Shown: piece by piece, positions 44,773 through 52,883 of the stretch
How positions within the stretch are numbered: the stretch's first letter is position 1
Layout of the letters: the number at the start of each line of letters is the position of its first letter
Origin: Flavobacteriaceae bacterium GSB9
Lineage (GTDB): Bacteria > Bacteroidota > Bacteroidia > Flavobacteriales > Flavobacteriaceae
DNA length: 64,000 nt
Direction of reading: 5' to 3'
Assembly (NCBI GenBank): GCA_022749295.1
Contig: CP062007.1
Span: 1,116,001-1,180,000 of the forward strand
Made by a program: the position numbers and the translations under genes
Notes under the pieces: generated by a model
Told to the model about the DNA's origin: nothing
The model's database searches: none
Seen by the model: the letters and a program-made list of their open reading frames with translations, nothing else

Positions 44773-46263
44773 TTAATCTATACTTTTCTCAAATTTATTG
44801 ACCAATTGAGGTGTTGCTTTATTAACCATTCTTTGTACAACCCTATGCATCCAGATTAAACAAATTGCCGATAGTAAAAACATTAAAATCCAACAACTCG
44901 ACCAAAGGCCCGTACCCTCTAAAAGGTAACCGAATATTATTGGACAAAAGAAGCCTCCCAATCCACCTAGAACACCAACCATACCACCTACAACACCAAC
45001 TTCTTCCGGAAAGTAATCCGGAATATGTTTATAAACTGCGGCTTTACCTATCCCCCAAACAGAGCCTATAATAATGGCTATAATTGCAAATATCCAAAGG
45101 TTTGCTTGAAAATATATATGCGTTTTTCCCTCTGCAATCAATTCTTTCTTTTTAACCATATCACCTTTTTTCACTACGGCTTGTTGCCAAGATTCTTTAA
45201 CAGGAAAAATATTGAAATCGTTTTCAAGAGATGCCAACTTATCGGTTTTACCTTTAAGCGGATACTTTTTTCCTTCCAATTCAATATAAGTTGATGTTAC
45301 ATCGGTAACCACTCCAGAAGATTTAGCCATTACACCTTTGCCAGCAGCATAAATATCCATCCTTGGAATAATTAGAGTAGCACTAAAAACTAATGAAGCT
45401 CCAAGCACCCAATACATCACTTTTCGAGCTCCGAATTTATCGGACAACCACCCACCAAAAGCTCTAATAACACCGGACGGTAAACTAAAACATGATGCCA
45501 AAAGTCCTGCGGTAGCTAAATCCAATGCATATACATTAGTGTAATATGGCACCAACCAACCAGCAAAAGCAACAAAACACCCAAAAACCAAAAAGTAATA
45601 TAATCCAAATCTCCAAACACGCACACTCTTTAGCGGCTGCATCATACCAGCTAAACTCTTGGTACTTGATGCTGGTTTTTTATTTTTTGTTGAAAAGAAA
45701 AACACTATAGCCATGAGCACTAAAAAAGCAGCATAAATCTTAGGCATATCCCTCCATCCTTCAAGGTTCGTCTTTCCATCGGTTAGAACATCTAAAAGTT
45801 TAGGTCCAATTAAAGTCGTAATGGCCGCACCGGCATTCCCGGCACCAAAAATGCCTAAAGCTAAGCCCTGCTTTTCTTTAGGAAACCAAATTGATGAAAA
45901 AGCTATACCTACTGCAAAACTAGCCCCCGCAATACCAAATCCTAAACTACAGAGCGCGAACGACCAAAATCCATTAGCAAAAGACAACAAGTACATAGGG
46001 ACAGCACAGAGTAGTAAAAGTCCCGTGAAAACAGGTTTACCACCCAATTTATCGGTTAAAACACCTGCTGGTAATCTAAAAATTGCACCGGTTAACACGG
46101 GGATACCTATTAGCCAACCTATTTCTACAGCACTCCAGTTAAATACTTGATTGTCTACTAAAAAAGTTACCAATATTCCGTTCAATAGCCATGCAGCAAA
46201 ACAAAACGTAAAAGATAATGTATTAATAAACAACGTTTTGTTAGCTCCTTTTGTCACTTTCAT
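44773..46263 (-). CDS. NarK-type nitrate/nitrite MFS transporter with a soluble insert
   Basis: 496 residues. NarK/NasA-class features: FSSIWFPKEKQGLALGIFGAGNAGAAITTL and a second nitrate-signature helix FPEEVGVVGGMVGVLGGLGGFFCPIIFG. Between the eighth and ninth helices an insert of about 90 residues (STYIELEGKKYPLKGK, then VVKKGDMVKKKELIAEG) is hydrophilic and looks like a barrel-sandwich or lipoyl-like beta domain. The insert is absent from E. coli NarK. Transport direction cannot be read. It follows the NasA promoter and has its own palindrome upstream. Confidence 0.9.
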   Translation of the reverse strand: MKVTKGANKTLFINTLSFTFCFAAWLLNGILVTFLVDNQVFNWSAVEIGWLIGIPVLTGAIFRLPAGVLTDKLGGKPVFTGLLLLCAVPMYLLSFANGFWSFALCSLGFGIAGASFAVGIAFSSIWFPKEKQGLALGIFGAGNAGAAITTLIGPKLLDVLTDGKTNLEGWRDMPKIYAAFLVLMAIVFFFSTKNKKPASSTKSLAGMMQPLKSVRVWRFGLYYFLVFGCFVAFAGWLVPYYTNVYALDLATAGLLASCFSLPSGVIRAFGGWLSDKFGARKVMYWVLGASLVFSATLIIPRMDIYAAGKGVMAKSSGVVTDVTSTYIELEGKKYPLKGKTDKLASLENDFNIFPVKESWQQAVVKKGDMVKKKELIAEGKTHIYFQANLWIFAIIAIIIGSVWGIGKAAVYKHIPDYFPEEVGVVGGMVGVLGGLGGFFCPIIFGYLLEGTGLWSSCWILMFLLSAICLIWMHRVVQRMVNKATPQLVNKFEKSID

Positions 46264-46331
46264 TACTATATAATTTTTAGGTTTATAAATTTTAAAAAGA
46301 CAGAAACCCTATGTTTTCCTAGAGCAAAACT

Positions 46332-46345
46332 AAGTATTTATACTT
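46332..46345 (-). promoter_or_regulatory. AAGTATTTATACTT site ahead of the NarK gene
   Basis: AAGTA-TTTA-TACTT, 68 bases before the transporter start. A weaker second version, AAGTATCTACGTATT, is at 46366-46380. The rest of the 294-base gap shows nothing. Confidence 0.55.
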
Positions 46346-46557
46346 AATTTTAAACCTAAAAAATTAAGTATCTACGTATTTATATCAGATTGATAATTTC
46401 GAGTGATAATTTTTGAATATTTAATAAAAAATGAAAGAATTACATCCAAAAATAAATGAAAAAAAGACAAATACTACATAGCAAAGCACAGCGTAACTTA
46501 AAACAAAAGCTTTTTAAATAATATCACACCTGTTTACTTAAGCAAGTTGGCATAAAA

Positions 46558-47232
46558 CTAGACCAAATCGTACTCTTTTGCTTTATTAGTGAGTTCCATT
46601 AAATTTTTCACCTCAAGCTTTTTCATGAGATTAAAGCGATGCACTTCGGCGGTTCTCTTGCTGATTTGTAGCTCTTCGGCTATATCTTTATTATTTTTCA
46701 ATTGAAGTACTAAATCAAGAATTTGCTTTTCTCGCCTCGTTAACTTAAAAGGCATTTCTTTAGGCTCCTTTTTGGAGATTTGGGTGGTCGCGGTATTTGT
46801 ATTTCCATTTACAAAGTTATTCATGATTATGGCAGACACGTCTCCTGTAAAATATTTACCACCCGAAGCCACATTGTTCAGAGCTTTTAAAAATTCTTCC
46901 TTGCTAGCCCCCTTTAGCAAATAACCATCAGCCCCAGCTTCAATGGCCTTAACAACATATTCTTCAGAATCGTGCATGGACAATACTAACGTTTTTACAT
47001 CCTTATGACGTTTATTAATTTCACCAACAACTTCGATTCCATTCATCTCTGGCATTCTAATATCGACAATCAACACGTTTGGCTTGTTCTTTTCCACTAT
47101 CTCTAAAGCCTCTTTTCCATTGGAAGCCTCATCGATTACAACAATACCTGATTGATCCTCTAGAAGCGCCCGAATACCATCCCTAACCAAAACGTGGTCA
47201 TCAGCAAGAATTACATTAATAACGTCTTTCAT
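46558..47232 (-). CDS. NarL/FixJ-family response regulator
   Basis: 224 residues. Receiver domain with phospho-acceptor Asp57 in VLIVDIRMPEMNG and a LuxR-type HTH at about 160-224 (LTRREKQILDLVLQLKNNKDIAEELQISKRTAEVHRF). It pairs with the histidine kinase 97 bases upstream. Position between NarK and nirBD suggests nitrate or nitrite control. It is a candidate to bind the AAGTA/TACTT sites, since their TACTTAT half matches the NarL heptamer. Confidence 0.92.
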   Translation of the reverse strand: MKDVINVILADDHVLVRDGIRALLEDQSGIVVIDEASNGKEALEIVEKNKPNVLIVDIRMPEMNGIEVVGEINKRHKDVKTLVLSMHDSEEYVVKAIEAGADGYLLKGASKEEFLKALNNVASGGKYFTGDVSAIIMNNFVNGNTNTATTQISKKEPKEMPFKLTRREKQILDLVLQLKNNKDIAEELQISKRTAEVHRFNLMKKLEVKNLMELTNKAKEYDLV

Positions 47233-47301
47233 AATATTTTAATTTTATTTAAAGTGCTGCCATTACCAACACATGAAATTTTTATTTCCGTAAAACAAAA
47301 A

Positions 47302-47329
47302 TAAGTATTTTCTAAAAAAGTAAGTATTT
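47302..47329 (-). promoter_or_regulatory. Two direct TAAGTATTT half-sites between kinase and regulator genes
   Basis: TAAGTATTT at 47302-47310 and TAAGTATTT at 47321-47329, the same half-site as the palindromes elsewhere but in direct order. Confidence 0.35.
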
Positions 47330-49144
47330 TTAATTTATTGGGATATTAAGAGTTACACGCGTCCCACTACCTACCTCAGAATTAAGGAACAAGCGCCCTC
47401 CAATATAGTTTATACGTTCGCGCATAAAAGTCATTCCCATGCCGCCATCGCCATTCTTTATTTTTTTCACTTTTGAAGGCTCAAAGCCCTTCCCATTATC
47501 GTCAATTACAATGCTCAATATGTTTTGGCTATGGGACAATGCCACGATAATATGCGTTGAATCGGCATATTTTATGGCGTTATTTATGGCCTCCTGAACA
47601 ATCCTATAAATATTTATTTCGGCTAACGAATCTAACCTTTGATTGAAATCCGTTTTATTAAAAACCACAATTTCTTTTCCAGTAAGCCTGGTCAACTCCT
47701 GGGTCAATTTGGCTATTGCAGGTACAATACCGTGGTCTGTTAACTCTGGCGGTGTTAAATTAAAAGTAGCCGTACGTACGCCTTTTATTATATTTGATGT
47801 AAGCGCTTTTAAGTGCTCTATTTTAGCGGTTGCCTTTTCTACATCTTTGGCATCGATACTTTCCAAATTATATTTTAACCCCGTTAGCATTTGCCCAATA
47901 CCGTCATGGACATCTTTGGCAATTCTATTTTGTTCTTTTTCTTGGTTTTCAATTATTTTACTGGAAATTATTTTTTGTTGGCTCATTTTCTCCTCAAAGC
48001 TCTGTTTTGTAAGCCGTTCTATTTCCAATTGCGCTTTTTTACGCTCTGTAATTTCCGATGCTATTATTAGCAACTGTGACTTATCTTCTGTTGGGCTAAA
48101 TGGAATTATAGCCATTTCTAGCCATACATCTTCGCCATTTTTGGTTGTTGCCTTAACCTCACCTTGCCAACCTGTTTTTTTATTTTTGGAAATGATGTCT
48201 TCAACGGCTAGTTGTTCGTTTTCAACCGTTGAGAGCACATTCCAAATCAGTGTATTTTTACCAAATTTTGAAAACTTAAACAATCTTGAAAACTTGTTAC
48301 CCATGTGTACCAATTGGCCATTGGGCAAAATTCTAGCGAACAACAAGGTTTCGTCCATCGCATGACTTAAAGCCCGCAATTCTTTAATGGATTTCTCTTT
48401 TGAAATACTTAGTTCATCAGCATCCTTGGCCATTTTTTTGGCACGCTGTTCTGCAGATAACAACTCAGCCAATGTATTTTTTACACTTTTAGCCGTAGGC
48501 CAGAAAATAAACATAAATTCACCCAACAGGATGAGTAACGTAAAGCCCATTAGCCAAATCTCGAGGTCTCGGAGCCAATCCACTTTTTTATCAGCTTCAA
48601 AATCATATTGATTTACAATATCATCCATCATGGCAAGAAAATCGTCTTCGTTAGCCTTTACCTTTTCTATGTCAGATTGAAAAGCACTAACAGGCAAAGG
48701 TGGTACATTCTCGATTTTTTCTATAATGGACTTTGTTGCATTAGAAATGGTATCGAAAACCGGGTTTAAAGCCTTAAACTTTTGTGTAACCACTTTACTA
48801 TTTTCTTTTGGCAGCCCCAAACTGTCGTTGCCATGTTGAAGTGCATGATGCGAAACTTCCCAAATATGTAGGGTTTCCTTAATCTTATCTTTTAGCAGCA
48901 ACCTTTTTTCTGAGACAGGTTCTGCTGAAAGAGAAACCACATCTTTTGTTAGTTTTTGGCTTAGCATACGCTGCCTACCGGCCACATTAATTACCGAAGA
49001 ATCGCTCTGTTGGTCGTTTAGGTGATTTCGTATAAGAATTTGACTAGCAATAACCGAAACAGCAATGGCACTTAAAGCTATTACGTATAAACGGCTTAAT
49101 TTATTAAACGTACGTTGGTCTAATGAATTACCGCTTTTTGCCAT
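47330..49144 (-). CDS. Sensor histidine kinase with PilJ/NarX-like sensor and PAS domain
   Basis: 604 residues. A first membrane helix (about 17-35), a periplasmic PilJ-type domain with the P-box-like segment VINVAGRQRMLSQKL that in NarX/NarQ-like sensors contacts nitrate, a second helix near 193-210, a PAS domain (about 260-370), a HisKA_3 dimerisation helix with KDVHDGIGQMLTGL (phospho-His), and a HATPase domain with VQEAINNAIKYAD and DDNGKGF. The combination predicts a nitrate/nitrite sensor partner of the NarL-type regulator. DUF4202 and nirBD lie just upstream. Confidence 0.9.
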   Translation of the reverse strand: MAKSGNSLDQRTFNKLSRLYVIALSAIAVSVIASQILIRNHLNDQQSDSSVINVAGRQRMLSQKLTKDVVSLSAEPVSEKRLLLKDKIKETLHIWEVSHHALQHGNDSLGLPKENSKVVTQKFKALNPVFDTISNATKSIIEKIENVPPLPVSAFQSDIEKVKANEDDFLAMMDDIVNQYDFEADKKVDWLRDLEIWLMGFTLLILLGEFMFIFWPTAKSVKNTLAELLSAEQRAKKMAKDADELSISKEKSIKELRALSHAMDETLLFARILPNGQLVHMGNKFSRLFKFSKFGKNTLIWNVLSTVENEQLAVEDIISKNKKTGWQGEVKATTKNGEDVWLEMAIIPFSPTEDKSQLLIIASEITERKKAQLEIERLTKQSFEEKMSQQKIISSKIIENQEKEQNRIAKDVHDGIGQMLTGLKYNLESIDAKDVEKATAKIEHLKALTSNIIKGVRTATFNLTPPELTDHGIVPAIAKLTQELTRLTGKEIVVFNKTDFNQRLDSLAEINIYRIVQEAINNAIKYADSTHIIVALSHSQNILSIVIDDNGKGFEPSKVKKIKNGDGGMGMTFMRERINYIGGRLFLNSEVGSGTRVTLNIPIN

Positions 49145-49156
49145 TTGTTTTACTAT

Positions 49157-49741
49157 TTAGGATATCGCCTGTTTTACGAGTGCCAAACCTTTTTCCGAAA
49201 AGGGCAATTTTAGCGCTTCCGCATGCCCCTTATCAGACATTTTAACCCAGGTTTTTTTTAAAATATCAATTACTTTTTCGTCTTCGTGTTTTTGGGCAAA
49301 CTCCTCAAAATAATAATCTAAAAAAACCAAACAAATGGTATCTTCCAACGCTTGGGACTCTTCATTTTTCTTTATGAGTTTTTTGTTTATTAAAAACGAA
49401 ACACGCTCTATAAACTGATCGTCATAACCAACTTGATTCAATATCTCGGCAGTTAATTCAGCATGCATTTTTTTTAAGGTTTCTCGCCATTTTAAATACC
49501 CCACGCGGTCCATTGGATATTCATCCCTGGCAATTTTCCAACGACAAATATGCTGTGCGCGTGCTGCAATTTGCAATGCTTTTGAAGCGTTAGGCTCAAA
49601 CCGCAAAAGCTTCCGGGTCATACGCTGCGAATACAACAGTTCTTTTGGATATTTTATACCAAAAACATCGTAAGTATTGGTATCTTGACGGTTTTTTTCA
49701 TCTATTAAAGCTATGGCGGTTTCAAATCTGGTTGGTTTCAT
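49157..49741 (-). CDS. DUF4202 protein
   Basis: 194 residues of the DUF4202 family (RARAQHICRWKIARDEYPMDRVGYLKWRETLKKMHA segment with several conserved His and Asp that resemble an HD-like metal site, and EDTICLVFLDYYFEEFA). The family is found next to nirBD in several phyla, but its reaction is not known. It begins 23 bases after nirD and precedes the kinase gene. Confidence 0.85.
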   Translation of the reverse strand: MKPTRFETAIALIDEKNRQDTNTYDVFGIKYPKELLYSQRMTRKLLRFEPNASKALQIAARAQHICRWKIARDEYPMDRVGYLKWRETLKKMHAELTAEILNQVGYDDQFIERVSFLINKKLIKKNEESQALEDTICLVFLDYYFEEFAQKHEDEKVIDILKKTWVKMSDKGHAEALKLPFSEKGLALVKQAIS

Positions 49742-49764
49742 AATGCTGTATTTTGTACTAATCG

Positions 49765-50142
49765 TTAATCCGAAAAGCCAATATACACATTTCCTTTTTC
49801 AATTTTAACAGGATAAGTTGCAATTTTTAAATCCTCGCCACCAAGGTTACTTCCGTCTTCCAACGAAAAATTCTTTTTGTGCATGGGACAGGCCACTTTA
49901 GGAATACCATCTTTATCGCCTATCATACCTAAGGACAGAACCATTTCCATTTTATGCGGACACAAATTTTGCGTGGCGTACCACTTGCCCGTTCTGGTAA
50001 AATTATAAACCGCTATCTGCTTGGTTTTGTACTTTATACAAGCCCCGCTATTTTGTGGAAAATCTTCAATCAAACCTACTTTAAACCACTCTTTTACATC
50101 TGGTTCGGCCACCGTTTTGTACTGTTCTAAAATATCTTGCAT
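49765..50142 (-). CDS. nirD: Nitrite reductase small subunit NirD
   Basis: 125 residues with a Rieske-like fold: NLCPHKMEMVLSLG and VACPMHKKNFSLEDGS carry the C-x-H and C-x2-H positions of a Rieske pair, here both pairs are recognisable. NirD assists NirB in NADH-dependent nitrite reduction to ammonium. It follows nirB by 62 bases. Confidence 0.92.
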   Translation of the reverse strand: MQDILEQYKTVAEPDVKEWFKVGLIEDFPQNSGACIKYKTKQIAVYNFTRTGKWYATQNLCPHKMEMVLSLGMIGDKDGIPKVACPMHKKNFSLEDGSNLGGEDLKIATYPVKIEKGNVYIGFSD

Positions 50143-50204
50143 AATTACAATGTGTTGTTTTTTTAAACTTTTTTGTGTGCTACCTTAGGGTCAGGCTTTA
50201 TTTT

Positions 50205-52724
50205 TTAATTCCAAGCTTTAGGCATTTTTTGCTCTCGCAATGGTACAAACTCCAAGTTGTCATCAGTATCATCTGAGTTCACAAAATGCTTAAAGCGCTT
50301 CATCATTTCAGGGTTTTCAATGGCTTGTTTCCATTCACACTCATATTTCCCAATAAGGCCTTGCATTTCTTTTTCAAGATCTTCAGCAATACCTAATGAG
50401 TCCTCAATAACCACTTCTTTTAAGTACTCAATACCGCCTTCCAATTTATCTAACCAAGGGGCCGTTCTTACCAAAGGTCCGGCGGTTTTAATATAATACA
50501 TCAAGAACCTATCTAAGTATTTTATGGCAGTTTCGTCATCCAATTGCTCTGCAAAAAGCACGGCATGTTTTGGCGTGGCACCACCATTTCCGCATACATA
50601 TAAATTCCATCCACCCTCAACGGCTATCAATCCAAAATCTTTACCTCTGGCCTCAGCACATTCCCTGATACACCCTGAAACTCCACCTTTTAATTTATGT
50701 GGCGAGCGCAATCCTTTGTACCTGTTTTCAATCTCTATGGCAAATGATACACTTTCGTGCATACCATAGCGACACCATGTAGAGCCTACACAACTTTTAA
50801 CCGTACGCAACGATTTTCCGTAGGCATGGCCACTTTCAAAACCGGCATCAATCAATTCTTTCCAAATTACTGGTAATTGGTGTATTTGTGCTCCGAATAA
50901 GTCAATACGTTGTCCGCCAGTAATTTTTGTATATAAATCGTATTTTTTGGCAACTTCACCAAGAACAATTAAATGCTCTGGAGTAATTTCGCCACCCGCA
51001 ACCCTTGGCACTATTGAATACGTACCGTTGCGTTGGATATTGGCCAAAAATCGATCATTGGTATCTTGTATAACCGGTTGTTTATTTGGCGTCTCCATAG
51101 TAATGGTTGCAAATATAGAGGCCAATGCCGGTTTACAAATCTCGCAACCATGCCCTTCACCAAATAAATCAAGTGCCTCTTCGTAATCGGCCACGCCATT
51201 GACTTTTATCAAATCGTAAAGTTCTTGACGGCTAAAGCTAAAATGTTCACAAAGTTCTTCTTTAACTTCCTGCCCAAGTGATTTAAGCGTTTCGTTAACC
51301 AAATCGACCACCATAGGTTTACAACCGCCACAACCCGTAGTTGCTTTGGTTTTTTGGATAACATCCCCCAAGTTTTTGCTATCGCCATCGGTTATCGAGC
51401 AGCAAATATCGCCCTTGGTAACACTCTCGCAAGAACAAACCTGCGCAACATCTGGAATATCCAACACACTTCCAAACGAAGAATCGCCCTCGCCGCGTGT
51501 ACCAATCACTAATTCCTCAGCATCTTCTGGTATGGGTAATCCATTTAGATAAATTTGATGGAACATATTATAATCACTGGCATCACCTATTAGTATTCCT
51601 CCAAGCAATTTTTTTCCATCATGACTAACATTTATACGCTTGTAAAGGTTTTTGGTTTTATTCTCAAAAATGATTGAGTACCCTTTCTCAACAGGCATAA
51701 ACGGCACACCATAACTTGCTACATCAACACCAATCAACTTCAGTTTTGTTGACATATCGATATCATCATCCATCACCACATCCGTATTACCTATAATTTG
51801 GTTGACTGCAACATCGGCCATATCGTAACCCGGTGCCACTAAACCGTAAATCATCTGGTTGAACAAGGCTACCTCACCAATTGCAAAAATTTCCGGGTCT
51901 GAAGTTTGCATCTTATTGTTTACCACAATACCACCTCGCGTACCCATTTCAAGACTACAGGTTTTTGCCAACTCATCTCTTGGCCTAATACCAGCAGAAA
52001 CAACAAGCATTTCAACATCTATCTTGTCATACTCGCCAAACTCCATTCCAGTAATAGCCCCATCTCCCAAAATTTTATTGGTAGCTTTTGAAAGGTGAAC
52101 GTTTATCCCAATAGACTCTATCTTTTCCTGAAGTACTTTACTACCTCGTGTATCTAATTGCCTAGGCATCAATTTAGGAGCAAACTCAACAACATGAGGC
52201 TCAAAGCCCATATCCATAACTGCTTTCGCTGCTTCTAAACCTAATAAACCACCACCTAAAACAGCCGCTTTAATTTTTTCGTCGCGTCCCTGTTGAATTT
52301 TATCGGCATAGGCTAACATGTCTTCCAAATCCTCGATTGTTCTGTAAACAAAAACACCTTTTTTCTCAATGCCATCAATGTTTGGAACAAAAGGCGAAGA
52401 CCCTGTAGCCAAGACCAAATAATCATATTTATAATTGATATCTTTTGAAGATGTAACTTTTTTGGAAGACCTATGGATATCGGTAATCCGCTCGTTGGTT
52501 ATAAGCTCAATACCGTGCTCCTCATACCACTCTCGTGGCGCCATTTCCAGCGCTTTGGCATCTTTATTCCCAAAGTATTCACTTAAATGAACCCTATCAT
52601 AAGCTGGCCTTGGCTCCTCACCAAAAACAGTAATTTTAAAATTCTTACTTTCTGGTTGCTCTACTAATTTTTCGCAGAATTTGTAGCCAACCATACCGTT
52701 TCCAACTACAATAATTTTTTGCAT
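50205..52724 (-). CDS. nirB: NADH-dependent nitrite reductase large subunit NirB
   Basis: 839 residues from ATG at 52724; an upstream ATG at 52745 exists but lies almost on the palindrome, and the MQKIIVVGNGMVG start fits the family. Order: FAD/NAD reductase, one CSCESVTKGDICCSI and a GCGGCKPMV BFD-type 2Fe-2S domain, a second partial C...C segment (EGHGCEICKPA), then the sirohaem domain with the CVGSTWC and CIRECAEARG cysteines that ligate 4Fe-4S/sirohaem. It reduces nitrite to ammonium in the cytoplasm with NADH. First gene of nirBD-DUF4202-kinase. Confidence 0.95.
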   Translation of the reverse strand: MQKIIVVGNGMVGYKFCEKLVEQPESKNFKITVFGEEPRPAYDRVHLSEYFGNKDAKALEMAPREWYEEHGIELITNERITDIHRSSKKVTSSKDINYKYDYLVLATGSSPFVPNIDGIEKKGVFVYRTIEDLEDMLAYADKIQQGRDEKIKAAVLGGGLLGLEAAKAVMDMGFEPHVVEFAPKLMPRQLDTRGSKVLQEKIESIGINVHLSKATNKILGDGAITGMEFGEYDKIDVEMLVVSAGIRPRDELAKTCSLEMGTRGGIVVNNKMQTSDPEIFAIGEVALFNQMIYGLVAPGYDMADVAVNQIIGNTDVVMDDDIDMSTKLKLIGVDVASYGVPFMPVEKGYSIIFENKTKNLYKRINVSHDGKKLLGGILIGDASDYNMFHQIYLNGLPIPEDAEELVIGTRGEGDSSFGSVLDIPDVAQVCSCESVTKGDICCSITDGDSKNLGDVIQKTKATTGCGGCKPMVVDLVNETLKSLGQEVKEELCEHFSFSRQELYDLIKVNGVADYEEALDLFGEGHGCEICKPALASIFATITMETPNKQPVIQDTNDRFLANIQRNGTYSIVPRVAGGEITPEHLIVLGEVAKKYDLYTKITGGQRIDLFGAQIHQLPVIWKELIDAGFESGHAYGKSLRTVKSCVGSTWCRYGMHESVSFAIEIENRYKGLRSPHKLKGGVSGCIRECAEARGKDFGLIAVEGGWNLYVCGNGGATPKHAVLFAEQLDDETAIKYLDRFLMYYIKTAGPLVRTAPWLDKLEGGIEYLKEVVIEDSLGIAEDLEKEMQGLIGKYECEWKQAIENPEMMKRFKHFVNSDDTDDNLEFVPLREQKMPKAWN

Positions 52725-52749
52725 ATCTAAGTATTTATTAAGCAAATCT

Positions 52750-52763
52750 AAGTATTTATACTT
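52750..52763 (-). promoter_or_regulatory. AAGTATTTATACTT site ahead of nirB
   Basis: AAGTA-TTTA-TACTT, 25 bases before the chosen nirB start. A half-site AAGTATTTA follows at 52730-52738, within the alternative N-terminal codons. The close spacing is a further reason to choose the 52724 start. Confidence 0.6.
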
Positions 52764-52883
52764 AATTTAATATGCGTTTTGCTTATAAATTTTACTAAGT
52801 AGTCAAATTATTGTCATTTTCTCAAATTGAAATAAAGATAATTGCTTTTTAATAAATTAAACGGTTTGGATTTTACCGAAACC

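Noticed and set aside
47643-48365. 240-codon plus-strand frame opposite the kinase gene
   Set aside because: The kinase domains on the minus strand are well conserved; the frame is low complexity and serine rich, so it is a shadow.
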